Counted from the stretch's first letter, positions 43,759-55,556 are shown. The stretch: 64,000 nt of DNA from Larix kaempferi (GCA_027924585.1 BSBM01000096.1:7501501-7565500); one strand, 5' to 3'. The notes: generated by a model from the letters alone, not told the origin. A program made the numbers and translations.

Positions 43759-46574
43759 TTGAGAAGATCCCGAAGGATTTTGAACTTGCCACCTGAATAT
43801 CCCCTTAACTGGGAGGAAAAATTGGGAGAAAACATGGATCAACCTAACACGTCTATGTCATACGAGGAATATACCTCTACCTTCGAGTCGAGAATGAAAT
43901 TTTCATCCCCCACAAACCCACCTATCTCTGATCCTACAAGACATCTGATAGCGGAACAACCTACTTCATATCACACATATTTCCATCATTTGATGGAAGG
44001 ACACCCTGGAGATATAGATTGGGTTTCCAGTCAGCCCCAAGATGACCCTGTATCAACAACTTTTGGTCCAACTACATATTTTTGGGACACCTCTCTAGGT
44101 CGACATGTTGTTGATTTTGGGTCACTTCCCATGGAAGAAACTACATCTCATAGATGGATTCCTAATGATGAGTTTCTTGGACCACTCTTTAAGCATGTGA
44201 GTTGTTTGCAAATGGTTGGAGAACAACTTAGACGTCAAAGTCTCTCATGTAGAGAAAGTTCGGAAGTACCCATTTTTCGATATCCCCCTGTACGTTTTTT
44301 TATCTTTTACTTCACCATAAACATCCATAACCAACATGACCACTTATGAACCAGGTCAACCCTTCTTTCCTACGAGTACACCTCAAAGTCAGGCGACCGG
44401 TTCTACACCTCCTTTGACCCCAACCTATGAAGGGAAACCTTAAACCTCTGTTAACTATGGGACATTACCTCCACCTCCCCCACCGCAAAAATCGAGGGGA
44501 GGCTATAATATAAATATTAGTCTACAGTCAAATGGAATTAATCCTTTTGTTATTAGTCAACCATTTGTTACGGTTCATCCCAGTATTAGTGGTCAACATT
44601 CGGTCACCGAGCACATTCCAGTAAGTGGGAAATTTTCAACTGGGGGGAAACACCTGGTTAGTGGACCTAACTTGACTCAGGGGAATCACCCAATTAGTAG
44701 TCATAACGTGAGTGGAGGATATACTTCACATCAAACTATAGTATGGTTGGCAATCCTCTCCCAACCATGGTACAATCCACATGGACACATCATACGGGGG
44801 GGGCATCTATTTGGAACCAACCCCTTTGGGGGCATATTCTCCCAGGACATCATAACCCTAATGTTGGATAAAACTATCCAGGAAACATTTTTCCTATATT
44901 TACCTATCCTGGAAACCCAAATACCCCATGGGGGCACCATAATGTTCCACCGACTGGACCTCTGGTCGGTGGACCACCCCCACCACCTCCACCAGTTGTC
45001 CCACCACCATCCAGTCCACCACCACCCCATTATGGAGGAGGTGGAACCCCACCTTCTGGCAGAGGACCACCCATTCTGGAGGGGGAGGACCCCCACCTTT
45101 CACTAGAGGACCACCCCATTCTAGAGGAGGAGGACCCCCACCTTCTGACATAGGACCACCCCATTATGTAGGGGGAGTACCCCCACCTTCTGGCAGAGGA
45201 CCACCTCATTCTAGAGGAGGAGGAATGCCACCTTTCGGTGGAGGACTGCCTTACCCTAGAGGCGGAGGACCCCCACATTTCAGTGGAGGACCACCTTACC
45301 CTAGAGGCGGCGGACCCCCACATTTCGGTGGAGGACTACCTTATTATGGCGGAGGTAGACCCCCTTCAGGTCCCCCTCCCAACCCAAGTGGCCCACCCCC
45401 ATATGTCCAATTTCCTATGGGAGGACATTATGGAAAATCGATCCATGGTCCTACTGTTACACTGATGCCCTATCAGTACTACCAGTGTCCACAGTCTAAC
45501 CAACAATTACAATTTCCGGCTACACTCGATCTTCCAGATTTATCACAGTTAAATAATGATCCCATATATCATGGCACAAATTGGCCAACCGTTCCGGTGA
45601 AGTTACCATCCGACATCCCGAAGTTTGATGGAAAACCCAGTGAGGACCCGAAAAACCATGTAATAATGACCTATCATTTGTGGTGTTCGTCCAACTCCTT
45701 AATGGATGATTCCATCCGATTGAGGCTATTCCAGCGAACCCTTACCAACACCACTACCAAGTGGTACATTGAGTTTCCACCACACTCTTTTACCGATTTC
45801 TGATCCTTGGCCATGTCATTTTTGACACATTTTTAGTTACCAATCCTTTATAAGACCGGTAAATATCTTTTGACCTCTATCTGGAAAACCACTGCCACTC
45901 ACATTTCCGATCATATTCACGAGTGGAGGTAGAGACGATGTCTGATTAAAGCTCCCATTCTGGACCAAATCCCTTTAGATTGGTTTACTAAGTCACTACT
46001 ACCCATCATAGCCAAATATGTCGCTATGTGTGGGGTCGTCACTAAAGATCAAGCTATAACACATGCCTAGTACTTAGACTTGGTCTATTTCCAATATGGC
46101 ACTTTATATGATATTGTTCTCGATGCACCCCGCCCTACAAATGACCCAACAAAACCACATATGGAACCTAATGCCGACGGCATCATTGGTTCCGCTTAGA
46201 ACCAACCTGCTTCATAATCCAATGGATCACATAGCCATCATGGCTCGAATCCACCCCCATCACACGATGGGAACAACACCAATAGATCACCCAACCCTGC
46301 TACCACCGAAGAAGTGAATTCAATCCAATCTGCTTCACCTCAAAAATCCGGTGGTAAAAAGAAGAAAAAAGGCAAAAAAAAAAAGTCTTCTAACCAGAAG
46401 GATCCCAAACAGAACAATCCCGACGACACCAAACCAAAGCAGAAGGTTAAGTATCCTTGTTTACTGTGCGGTGGTTACCACTTTACCAAAGATTTCCCAC
46501 ATCGGGATGAGGTCCAAAAGTTCCTAAAAGGGAACCCAACACCCGCAGTTTTAATTGATACCTTCCCCACATAA
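43759..46574 (+). pseudogene. Gypsy-B Gag
   Basis: The N-terminal frame (43759-44349) reads MRRSRRILNLPPEYPLNW and is followed by Pro/Gly-rich tandem repeats (about 45000-45400). The Gag core at 45225-45803 has LPSDIPKFDGKPSEDPKNHV, SIRLRLFQRTL and KWYIEFP. The frame is then cut by a TAG at 45834 (HF*LP, probably CAG originally) and another at 46068. The C-terminal frame (46314-46574) has a Lys-rich tract and a zinc-knuckle remnant, CLLCGGYHFTKDF, in which the last Cys position is Phe. Gag would package element RNA. Length is about 940 codons including the repeats. Confidence 0.88.
45000..45400 (+). repeat. Gly/Pro codon tandem repeat inside Gypsy-B gag
   Basis: Units built from GGAGGACCACC and GGCGGAGGACCCCCACATTT recur every 45-50 bp, encoding GGGPPHF(S/G)GG(P/L)PYPR-like peptides in the 45225 frame. 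Indels between units shift the frame, so long open frames appear on the opposite strand as artefacts. Confidence 0.85.
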
Positions 46575-46583
46575 TAGAAACAA

Positions 46584-47397
46584 ATGATCGCACAACAACC
46601 TTCTCCTTCTCAAGGAGAGCCATCCTCTATTGCTCATGTTCTCATGATGCATAGTGAAACTGTCAACTTGAACACTCGATCACATTCTTATGATTTGGTC
46701 CCAACTAAGGAATATAATGAAAGTAATACTGAAAAACCTTCCGGCTCTACATCGAACATTCCCTCACCCCAAAGTCCTCTCAATATTGAGAAACCTTCAT
46801 TTGATTTAGTGCTACTTCCACCAAAGAGCCAATTAGAAAATCTATTTTCAATCCAAACGCTTAGGCTGCTCAAAACTACAACATTGTAGAGGACTTAGTG
46901 CGAGCTCCTTGTGCTATGTCGATGTTGGAAGTCTTAAAAAAATGTCCTAATCAGTGTAAGACTCTCCTCAATGCTATTGGCGCTATAGACCCTTATTCCT
47001 CAAATACCATTATGTGTTGACTCGAGTACTCAAACTGAGGCTTTACCACCAAATTGCGTTCCAAATTGTTACTAACGTCACTAGTTAAAGCATCCATCGT
47101 ACTATATTAGACGGGGGAGAATCCACCTCGGTAATGTCATTATCCTGTTGGCGAGCCATTGGCTCTCCCAAGTTGAACCATTCCCCTACCACTTCGAAAG
47201 CATTTGACGGTCGTGGATTCCAACCACACGAGATGTTACAAGCTTTGGAAATCGAGCTGGGGGGAAAGATCGTTTCCATCAACATGGAGGTAGTCGCCAC
47301 CCCATTGGATTATAATCTACTCCTTGCTTGTAATTGGTTTTATGACATGACTGTGCTTGCACCTTTTTTATTCTGCATCGTACAATTTCCCCACTGA
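46584..47397 (+). pseudogene. Gypsy-B protease region
   Basis: After a Gag/protease linker (46584-46889), an active-site-like ILDGGGESTSVMS at about 47104-47142 replaces the usual [I/L]DSGA motif: the catalytic Asp is kept, Ser is Gly. The C-terminal part (47134-47397) has LGGKIVSINMEVVATPLDYN, LLACNWFYDMTVLA and FPH, the standard end of the Athila/Tat protease. Stops between 46889 and 47100 break it. Confidence 0.75.
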
Positions 47398-48130
47398 GGG
47401 AAGATTGTCACCATCGACCAATTGGATTTCTGTACACCAGACACCACTACTCACCTTGCAAACAACGTACCTCTTAGGTCATTCATCGCAGATATATGAG
47501 AGTGTGGGGGTAGGACTCCTCAAAGATTGAACGCTCATGGGATTCTTTCCATCACTGGATCTCCCTTCCCATGTTTCCATGATGAACAAGATTTCCTCTA
47601 TGATCCCCTCACCATCCATCTCCATTGACCAATGGCTCATGCTGGAGCTTGACAAGTTGGACTCGATTGTATATGTTATGACTCTTACACCAACAAAATC
47701 TACTTACGAGGTTATCCAATAGGCATATGATGAACACTCCCTAGTGGCATATAAATCACATTCTCCACCCGTACAGCGGAGCTCATCCCAACCGAATCCT
47801 CTACTCCGTACTTTTCATTTAGATGAGTCCATTATGGAGACAATGAGCGTGGATGAACCCCCATGGGAGGACCTCCACCATCGATCGTCTTTCCTCCCAC
47901 CGCTAGATTCCGTGGAGAACCACATTGAAACAATCCTCTTCCCAGATGTCTTTCCCTACCCCCAATATCCTATCCTCACTTGTAATATGGTAATCGAGGG
48001 TAACTTGGAAAAAATTACGCCTACTTTTCCGATCGACATATTGACTACACCTGGAGTCATGGAACATATTCGTATAGGACAAAACTACTCTCTTGAAGAT
48101 ATTATGTCATATATGGCCTTATTCAAATAG
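47398..48130 (+). pseudogene. Gypsy-B protease/RT linker
   Basis: Open frames at 47537-47722 and 47744-48130 encode an acidic, Pro/Ser-rich linker with no catalytic motif. The last residues (IGQNYSLEDIMSYMALFK) run up to the FAW-type motif that opens the reverse transcriptase region. Confidence 0.55.
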
Positions 48131-48983
48131 TTATGCGACGTATTTGCATGGGGCTAAGAGGAAATGTATGGGATTGATCCTGCTATTGTTGTACATGAGA
48201 TCCAAACATATCCCGATGCTAAACCCGTCCGGTAAAAATTACATCCAGTGCACCCTAGGAAAACTGTGGCTATAAAGGCTGAAATTGAAAAGTTGTTGAA
48301 GGCTAGTTTCATTTATCCTATCCCCTTGACAAACTGGATCTCTAATGTTGTCCCCATTACCAAAAAAATAAGGCACCATTAGGGTTTGTGTCGATTACAG
48401 GGACCTGAACAAGGCTTGTCCTAAGGAAAACTACCCTACCCCTTTTATCAACCAAATCACTGACAATTGTGCCAGAAGCGTCATCTTCTCATTCATGGAT
48501 GGATTTTCTGGCTATATTCAGATTGAGATCCACCCGGTCGATCAACATAAAACTACTTTCATATGCCCATGGGGTACGTTTTCATATCGCAAACTACCCT
48601 TTGTCCTTAAAAATGATGGTGCCACATTCCAGTGGGCTATGTCGTATGCTTTTCACAACATGGAGGACTTTGTAGAACCGTATCTTGACGATCTCCCTGC
48701 TCATTTGAATCGTCATGAGTTCCACATTGACCATTTAACAGAAATATTCCTCAGATGTAGGCAGTATAACATCCATCTAAACCCTCACAAGTGCATATTC
48801 TGTGTCGAGTCTGGATGCTTCATAGGCTTCATCATTTCGAAATATGGGATCCACATTGATCTCCTGAAGGTGGAAGCCATCTTTTCTCTCCCACCCCCAA
48901 CGGATATACTGGAACTACAGAGTTTGCAAGGGAAGGAAAACTACTTAAGGCGTTTTGTGTGTAATTTCGCCGAGGAAACGTAG
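48131..48983 (+). pseudogene. Gypsy-B reverse transcriptase
   Basis: Decayed frames show AEIEKLLKASFIYPI and VCVDYRDLNKACPKENYPTP, then an open 162-codon frame (48495-48983) with MDGFSGYIQIEIHPVD, TFICPWGTFSYRKLPFVLKN, GATFQWAMSYAF, the catalytic YLDDL box, HLNPHKC.F and the thumb motif NYLRRFVCNFAE. LNKACPK marks the Athila/Tat branch. A stop at 48981-48983 separates it from RNase H. Confidence 0.92.
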
Positions 48984-49019
48984 GGATACATGAGATTTTT
49001 AAAGAAGGGCGTCTTGTTC

Positions 49020-49424
49020 ATTTGGGATGATTCTGCTTAGTAGTCCTTTGACAACCTAAAACATGCCATCACCCATGCACCTGTGCTTCAACCGCCCGAT
49101 TCCACAAAGTCGGATTACATCCTCTATCTTGCTTCTTTCACTACCACTATTGCTATGGTTTTGGTCCAAGAGGATAGCAACACCCAGGAACATGTGATTT
49201 ACTACCTTAGTAAGGGTCTCATCGACTCTGAAACGCAGTATTCACATGTTGAGAAACTAGCTCTCGCAGCAGTCATTGTTGTCCAAAATTTCTATCATTA
49301 TATCGTCCTCTACACTACCACTATCCTTTCCGACTCTAACCCTATGTACCACATTCTCACACACCAGGTACTGGGGGTCAAGTATTCACGTTGGATCGTC
49401 ATTCTTCAAGCATTCGACCTCTAG
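49020..49424 (+). pseudogene. Gypsy-B RNase H
   Basis: The frame at 49083-49424 has LYLASFTTTIAMVLVQED (the usual catalytic Asp of YxxAxDxxI looks lost), VIYYLSKGLIDSETQYSHVE, KLALAAVIVVQNFYHYI and TTILSDSNPMYHIL (third Asp present). ILQAFDL ends the domain. It is not duplicated; the following 300 bases lead straight to integrase. Confidence 0.85.
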
Positions 49425-49743
49425 TTTGAGAAGGCCAAGTCTAAAAAATCTTTGGTTTTTGCGGAGCTTATTTGCGATCTTCCCCGTACTGATCAGAGAA
49501 CTGAGCCCATTGAATCCCTCCCTGGAGACTCTTTGTTTCTCATCAGTACTTCCGACCCATGGTATGGAGACATCACTTTGTATCTCCAGACCCAAAGTTT
49601 CAGTCCTCAGTTATCTTTGTGACGACTGTTGTCGTGTGCATCACCATGCCAAGTACTACCTAATCATCGGTGATACCTTATACCATCGTGGTGTTGATTC
49701 TATCCCCTGACAATGCTTAACCCATGAAGATATTGAACACATT
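49425..49743 (+). pseudogene. Gypsy-B RNase H/integrase linker
   Basis: The decayed frame has KSLVFAELICDLP, DSLFLISTSDPWYGDITLYLQ and a YYLIIGDTLYHRG segment that normally precedes the integrase zinc-binding domain. No second RNase H is inserted here. Confidence 0.65.
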
Positions 49744-50780
49744 TTGAATTATTGTCACTTCAGAGCATGTGGCGGTCACCTTTATAGGATGGCTACAACT
49801 CAGAAATTACTATGCGCTCGATACTATTTCCCTTGCATCTTTAAGTATTGTATTGAAGAAGTCAAGAAGTGTCCTTGTCATCTCTTTCATCATAAAAATA
49901 ACTCGCATCCAGCCCCACTACATCCCTTTATTTCCGTCGGCCCCTTTGCAAAATGGGGCATAGATTTCATGCATTGTAAGCCTACCTCAGTCGGGGGGCA
50001 TGGTTACATCATCGTTGTCGTTGACTATTTTACCAAGTGGGCCGAGGCCATGCCTAGATACAATGAAGACAGAAAAACTTCCGCACTCTTTATGTTTAAT
50101 CATAGCATTGCACGATTTGGATTTCCTCAAGCCATCATCACTGATCATGGAAGACATTTCCATAACAATATGGTTGATGAATTAAGCATCAGGTTGGGTT
50201 TTCGACATGAGAACTCAACTCCGTATTACCCAAAGTCCAATGGAAAAGTAGAGGCCATCAATAAGTTCTTGAAAACCATGATCCAACGCATGGTGGGTAC
50301 ACATAGGTCTAACTGGCACAATATGATTTTTTCATCCCTATGGGCATATAGGACCTCCGTCAAAACTGCCACTGGATTCACACATTTCCAACTAATCTAT
50401 GGACTGGAGGCACTCTTACCTATTGAGTGCAAGATTCTATCATTGAAACTCGCAGTCGAACTTCTACTGAACACCACCGCCGAGGAAGAATGTTTTATGT
50501 ACTTGGATAAACTTGATGAAACCCACCGCGATGCAGCCCTCGCTAATGAAGCACATAAGAAGCACATCAAGGCCCAGTATGACAAATCGATCAAAGTTCG
50601 TATCTTTAACGAGTGAGATTTGGTCCTTACCTACGACCAAAAACATGATAAGTTGGGGGTAGGAAAACTTGAGTCCATGTGGCATGGCCCATATGTAGTT
50701 AAACATGTTTTGGAGAATGGAGCATATGAATTAGAAGATTATCATGGAATATATTTAGGAGAGCCTCGCAATGAATCTTC
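49744..50780 (+). pseudogene. Gypsy-B integrase
   Basis: A 290-codon open frame. It has a zinc-binding HHCC region (HFRACGGHLY, then KKCPCHLF), the catalytic core with WGIDFMHC (Asp), VVDYFTKWAEAMP, IITDHGRHFHN (Asp) and YYPKSNGKVEAINKFLK (Glu), and GLEALLPIEC. A single stop at 50614-50616 splits off the C-terminal KLESMWHGPYVVKHVLENGA, which continues to about 50780. This is the least damaged pol domain in the window. No chromodomain is seen. Confidence 0.93.
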
Positions 50781-51075
50781 CTGAAGTAGTACTATGCCTA
50801 ATTATTTTATGCATTAGTACTATATATATATTGTACATGATGTGTGTTTTGTGTGGTGTGACGCTTTACTTCAAGTGTGTTAGGATCTTGTCTTTACGCT
50901 TATACCATGTTCTACCTATATGTGCAGATGGAAACTTGTTTTGGATTTATGGATGGTGCCAGCTGACATACTCGTAACCTCGCTTCGGCAGCATGGGTAC
51001 TCTATTCCCCTACTGGCAAGCTCATTAGCTAAGGAGGGAGTTGTATAGGATACACAAATCACGCAGTGATTGGAT
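50781..51075 (+). other. Gypsy-B 3' region
   Basis: Noncoding. A purine tract, AAGGAGGGAG (51031-51040), could be the polypurine tract. If so, only about 35 bp of 3' LTR would precede the Giant-2 edge at 51076, but that stretch does not resemble the start of the 5' LTR as I have drawn it. Confidence 0.4.
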
Positions 51076-51575
51076 TGTTGACCGACGCTCTTTCCCTAAG
51101 TATGGACCTGTTGATTTTTAGAAAATCATAGCATCAATCAGTAATGGATTCTCCCCGATAAACAGTCCCAATTAGATTGTTCACCGTTTGGTGTGGGTAA
51201 TCCGTTCGGTTAACGGTTCTGGATACCGTAAGACTTAAAGATTCTTATTCTTTACACCGGTTGCGTCCCGATCCACCGTTTATGTATTTTATTTTAAAGA
51301 TGATATGCAAGTGCCCTAAGCTAAATGCAGGTAATTAACCTAAATTAATCTAAAACTGTATAATAAAATCTAACCTATCCTTGCAAGGAGCAAACTGTAA
51401 AGATGAGTAATACGCTGAAAGAAACATCTAAAGATCATACAGATAGCCATTTAATCATAAAGATGTGATTCCACCAGAGGATAAAAGATATTAAAGATAG
51501 CTTTAATTCAATCAATACATTCCATTACTCATTTAAGGAGAAACATCTTTGCACAGGAAAATATAAGAGCATTCA

Positions 51576-51980
51576 TGTTAAGAACCCATGTCAACCCTTC
51601 TATTTACTTTGATAGTATATTGTTGTTGGATGCATATGCTTTGTAAGTCGTCCCGTAGTATTTGTTTATCCATAGTTTGTCTTATTGTTGTTGGACGCAT
51701 ATACTTTGTAAGTCATCCCGTAGTAATTGTTGATCCATATTTTGTATTGGCCCATGGTTTGTATTGACACATGGTATTGACCCATGGTATTGGCGCCTAG
51801 AATTAGTATATAAGTTTGTGTTGAGATCAATGAAAGTACCGTGAAGTTATTTGTATTGAGCTTGCTCAAAGGAGGTTTCCCCCTCGAAGTGGCTTGCGAT
51901 CAATATAAAAGTGATTTTGAGTTATGTTATTTCTGCTATTTCGTGTGTTTTCATTAATTAATTATTGCAGGTTCTTCACA
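51576..51980 (+). repeat. Gypsy-C 5' LTR
   Basis: 405 bp, TGTTAAGAAC...GTTCTTCACA. It contains a tandem duplication of about 75 bp (TTGTTGTTGGA...GTTGATCCATA, near 51620-51750). Confidence 0.93.
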
Positions 51981-51982
51981 TA

Positions 51983-51994
51983 TGGTATCAGAGC
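51983..51994 (+). other. Gypsy-C primer binding site (tRNA-iMet)
   Basis: TGGTATCAGAGC, two bases after the LTR; a perfect match to the usual initiator-Met primer site. Confidence 0.93.
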
Positions 51995-53076
51995 ACTTTC
52001 TTCGGCTCGTTGGGTGGAATTTCTGCCAATTTTTTTTTTCGCATCTATTGCAAGTTCGGATCTGGGAATAATCCCTATCCGTTTAACTGTGGGAAGTACT
52101 TGGGCATAATCCCTAAAACTCATTGTGAGGAGTACCACAGGAACCCCAAAGTAGCTGGCCCATTGAGAGGACCTGTCAGCAAAAAGGGAAATGACCCCTA
52201 CCTAATTGACTAGTTCTCACCCGTGAGGTAAACCAAGAGTTGTCGTTTGTGGCAAAGCGGTTATCAGTTTTACCTGAGCCGTGGAGTGAGGGGTACTGCC
52301 CCAATACGCAAGTCATCAGACAACATTAGTGGCCGAGTGAAACCCCTGAACTGTTAGGAATCCCAACATACCTAGGGTCCATATCTATTTTCAGTTGAAC
52401 TGTTGTTGACCACTTATGCATCATTTCAAATCCATTCCAAGCCATTCCAGATCCAGCCGTTTCAGATCTATTTTGAAAGTCGTTTCAGATCCAGCCATTT
52501 CTGATCTCTTCTAAAATCCATTTTTGATCCCTTCCATTCTATTTCAGATCCAATTGTTCTGATCCCTTCCGCGCCATTTCAGATCCAATTGTTATGATAC
52601 TTTCCACGGCATTGCAGATCCATTTCTGGGGGAAAAAAAAAACGTTTTTCATCATATCTCCCTTGTTTTAACTCCGTTTCCCTTGAAAATTTCCAGACAC
52701 CCATGCAATCCCATTTGCATATTTCATTCTTGAGGACCCTATCCCAAATTCTACTTCCCAAAGTGAAAAATCTCACATTTGTCTATTTTTAGGGTTTGCC
52801 ATAACTTCTTCAATTTTCATCCACTTGCCTCCAAATTTTGCCACCATGTTCGTTCCCTATTTCTACATCTTTGTCCCTCTTTGAAAAAATTTCTCATTCT
52901 TTCACCCCGCTTCTGAAATCCCCATTTTTTATTTCCCTGTCCATCAGAAAGTGTCCAAAACCTAGTCAAACCCCAATTGCCCATCCGAGTTTTTCCAAAA
53001 TCCAAATTTTCCTCTACTAAATAGGCTTTTGTTTGTGTTTTTTTATCCGTTCCCCGCCAAAAAAAAACTCCTACTT
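51995..53076 (+). other. Gypsy-C leader
   Basis: About 1.1 kb, no coding motif. A stretch at about 52425-52620 repeats TTTCAGATCCA-type words (CCATTTCAGATCCA and variants) at least seven times. Confidence 0.6.
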
Positions 53077-54662
53077 ATGGTTGTCACCCGCACAGGAGCA
53101 AAAACCATGGAGGAAGAACTTGCAGCCATCCAAACCAAACTCCAAGATCTGGATGAAAAATTTCTCAACCTCCATCTTCAACATTTAGCCATGAACAATA
53201 ACCGACAACAAGAATTGGGTTCTCTTCTTCCAGCAATTTTCGTGGTCTGAAGCTTGAATTTCCTCGCTTCAATGGTACTGATCTGACTGGATGGATCTAT
53301 CGTGCAGAACAGTATTTCAGTCTGCATAATACTTTTGATGACCAAAAAGTTCCACTTGCATCCTTTCATTTGGAACAAGAATCCCTTCAATGGTACCGTT
53401 GGTACATCAAGGCTCATGACGAGCCAAAATGGATAGATTTTTGCCAACTCCTTTTGCAACGATTTGGTCCTAGTGCTTTTGATGACTTCATCGGAGCACT
53501 CACTAAACTTCCTCAAATTGGCACTGTGAGAGAGTATCAAACAGAATTTGAGAAACTAGCCAATCACATAGAAGGATTGTCTGATGAATTCTACAGGAGT
53601 TGTTTTATCAGTCATCTTAATAATGAAATCCGGTGAGAGGTTAAAATGTTTTCTCCCAACACAATGATGGAAGTCCTAGGGTTGGCTAAGTTGGCAGAAG
53701 ACAAGATTGCATCCCAACAGCGCTCCAAACCCACTTTTGTTCCCTTCTGAAATATGGGTTCTCAACGACCTCCCATCCCGCCAGCTCCTCAACCAACTTC
53801 TATCAAGCATTTGTCCGAAATAGAGATGCAGACATGCAGAGAAAAAGGGCTTTGTTATAATTGTGATGAGAAATTCACTCGGGGACATAGATGTGTTCAA
53901 CAAAAGCTCTATCTCTTGGATATGGATTCTCCGCCTCCCTCTAAAATTGGTGCAGAAGCTCCAAATACAATGGATGATCAAGTCGACATTCAAGAGTTGC
54001 CTATTGACCCCCCATCTCAGGATGAACAACCAGAGATATCTCTCCATGCTTTATCTGGTGTCACCACCCCCCAAACAATGCGGGTCAGGGATTACTTCAA
54101 GAAGCTTCCTCTTACAATACTTATTGATTCTGGTAGCACTCATAACTTCATTGACCCTCGAATCACTAAACAGGCTAATTGTTTTGTCCATCCTTTCTCC
54201 AACTTTGAAGTCATGGTTGCCAATGGGGGCACCTTACCTTGCAAGGAGAAGTGTCACAATGTGTGTATCTCTCTGGAAGATTATAACCTGCGCTCTGACA
54301 TGTTTTCCTTGTCCCTAGACGGATGTGATGTGGTTTTGGGCATTCAATGGTTATGCACACTTGGCCCCATTTTATGGGATTTTGCTGAACATTGGATGCA
54401 ATTTTCAGTCAATGGGAAACAACACAAATTTAAAGGCTTACAACAAGGGTCTCTCCGCATCATTAGTTCACATCGCCTGGAAAAGATCCTTAAGAAGAAT
54501 TCGCATGGTGTCATCGCTCAAATCCATTCCATTCAGATGCACCCATCAACGGTCTCCCCTACTTCTTTGGATATATATGTAGGTGTCTTTGCTGAACCAG
54601 TGGACTTGTCACCTTCAAGAGACCTTTCCAGTAAGAATTTAGCTGCATCGACATCTCAATAG
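53077..54662 (+). pseudogene. Gypsy-C Gag-protease
   Basis: MVVTRTGAKTMEEELAAIQ opens at 53077, with a coiled-coil N-terminus. After a stop/frameshift near 53250 the core follows: LEFPRFNGTDLTGWIYRAEQ, FHLEQESLQWYRW and VREYQTEFEKLANHIEGL. The open frame 53754-54662 has the zinc knuckle (GLCYNCDEKFTRGHRC) and protease with an intact active site (ILIDSGSTHNFID) plus VVLGIQWLCTLGPILWDF. The stop at 54660-54662 sits where reverse transcriptase should begin. Stops at 53248-53250, 53634-53636 and 53748-53750 disable it. Confidence 0.9.
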
Positions 54663-55556
54663 GACATGATGGCTATTTTGCATGTAGTATAGAAGTGGCA
54701 GCCATCCCTACTAGGAAATTATTTCTACATCAAGACTAATCTCCAGAGTCTGGAACATTCTCTGGAATAGCGGGTCTCCTCACCAGCACACCGGAAATGG
54801 GTTATCCAACTCATGGGTTATGACTATGCGATCACTTATAAGAAGGGTAAGGATAATATGGTGGCAGATGCTCCTTCTCTCCAATTTGATGACCCAATTT
54901 CTCTTACAGCTATTTCTCTGCTTGTTCCAAATTGGTTGCAATCTATTCAACAGGGCTATCTCTTCTATGAACTCCATGCTTCTTCATCGGCAGGGCACTC
55001 TGGGTTCCTCAAAACCTATGACCGGGAACAATGTAACCTCTTTTGGCAGGGACTAAAAATGAAAATTCACCAGATGGTGGTTGAGTATAATATTTGCCAA
55101 TCCAACAAGGGTGAAACAACACTCCTTTCGGGACTACTCGAACCCTTGCCCATCCCTACACAGATGTGGACAACTATTTCTATGGATTTCCTAGAAGCTC
55201 TCCATTGGTACGATACCACATCTAAAAGGACACCATATGAAGCAGTTTATGTACAAGCACCGCCAATTATTCTTCCATACATGCTCAGCAGCTCCCCAGT
55301 TCAGGCAATTGACTCGGTTCTTCAAAACCACGATCAGATTCTTCTCATTCTGCAGGACAATCTTCATATGGCAAGAATTCAACTGAAACAACAAGCCGAT
55401 CAACACCGTTCTGAGCACACTTTTCATGCAACTAATATGGTCCTTTTTTGTCTACAACCTTCCAAGAAATCCTCCCTGAAACTCAAACGACGTCAGTGGG
55501 CCGAAATGCAACCCAAGGATGCTACAGGGGAACCACTCCTTCAGATTCTGCATTAA
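54663..55556 (+). pseudogene. Gypsy-C RNase H end and integrase remnants
   Basis: The decayed frame starts with WQPSLLGNYFYIKT and a QSLEHSLE segment (end of RNase H), then KWVIQLMGYDYAITYKKGKD and NMVADAPSL. From 54813 the frame is open for 247 codons: the integrase zinc region (GHSGFLKTYDR, CQSNKG), then PLPIPTQMWTTISMDFLEAL (first core Asp). It jumps directly to the late segment RTPYEAVY and to HRSEHTFHATNMVLFCLQP. QWAEMQPKDATGEPLLQI at the end looks like the tail of a chromodomain. The second and third catalytic residues of integrase are deleted. Confidence 0.85.

Larger units (their letters stand above)
40675..51075 (+). mobile_element. Gypsy-B, Athila/Tat-like Gypsy element lacking a visible 3' LTR
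   Basis: An LTR with a TATA box and an adjoining TGGCGACCG primer site is followed by Gag, protease, reverse transcriptase, RNase H and integrase on the plus strand, each broken by stops and frameshifts. RT signature VDYRDLNKACPKENYP and integrase DYFTKWAEAMP point to the Athila/Tat branch of Ty3/Gypsy. No copy of the 40675-41630 LTR could be found after integrase. The right end is where Giant-2 begins (51076), so the 3' LTR either lies beyond the window or was lost. There is no second RNase H. Confidence 0.85.

Noticed and set aside
44731-45323. Minus-strand Trp/Ser/Arg-rich frames across the Gypsy-B gag repeat
   Set aside because: Antisense shadows of the Gly/Pro codon repeat; the plus strand encodes a recognisable Gag.
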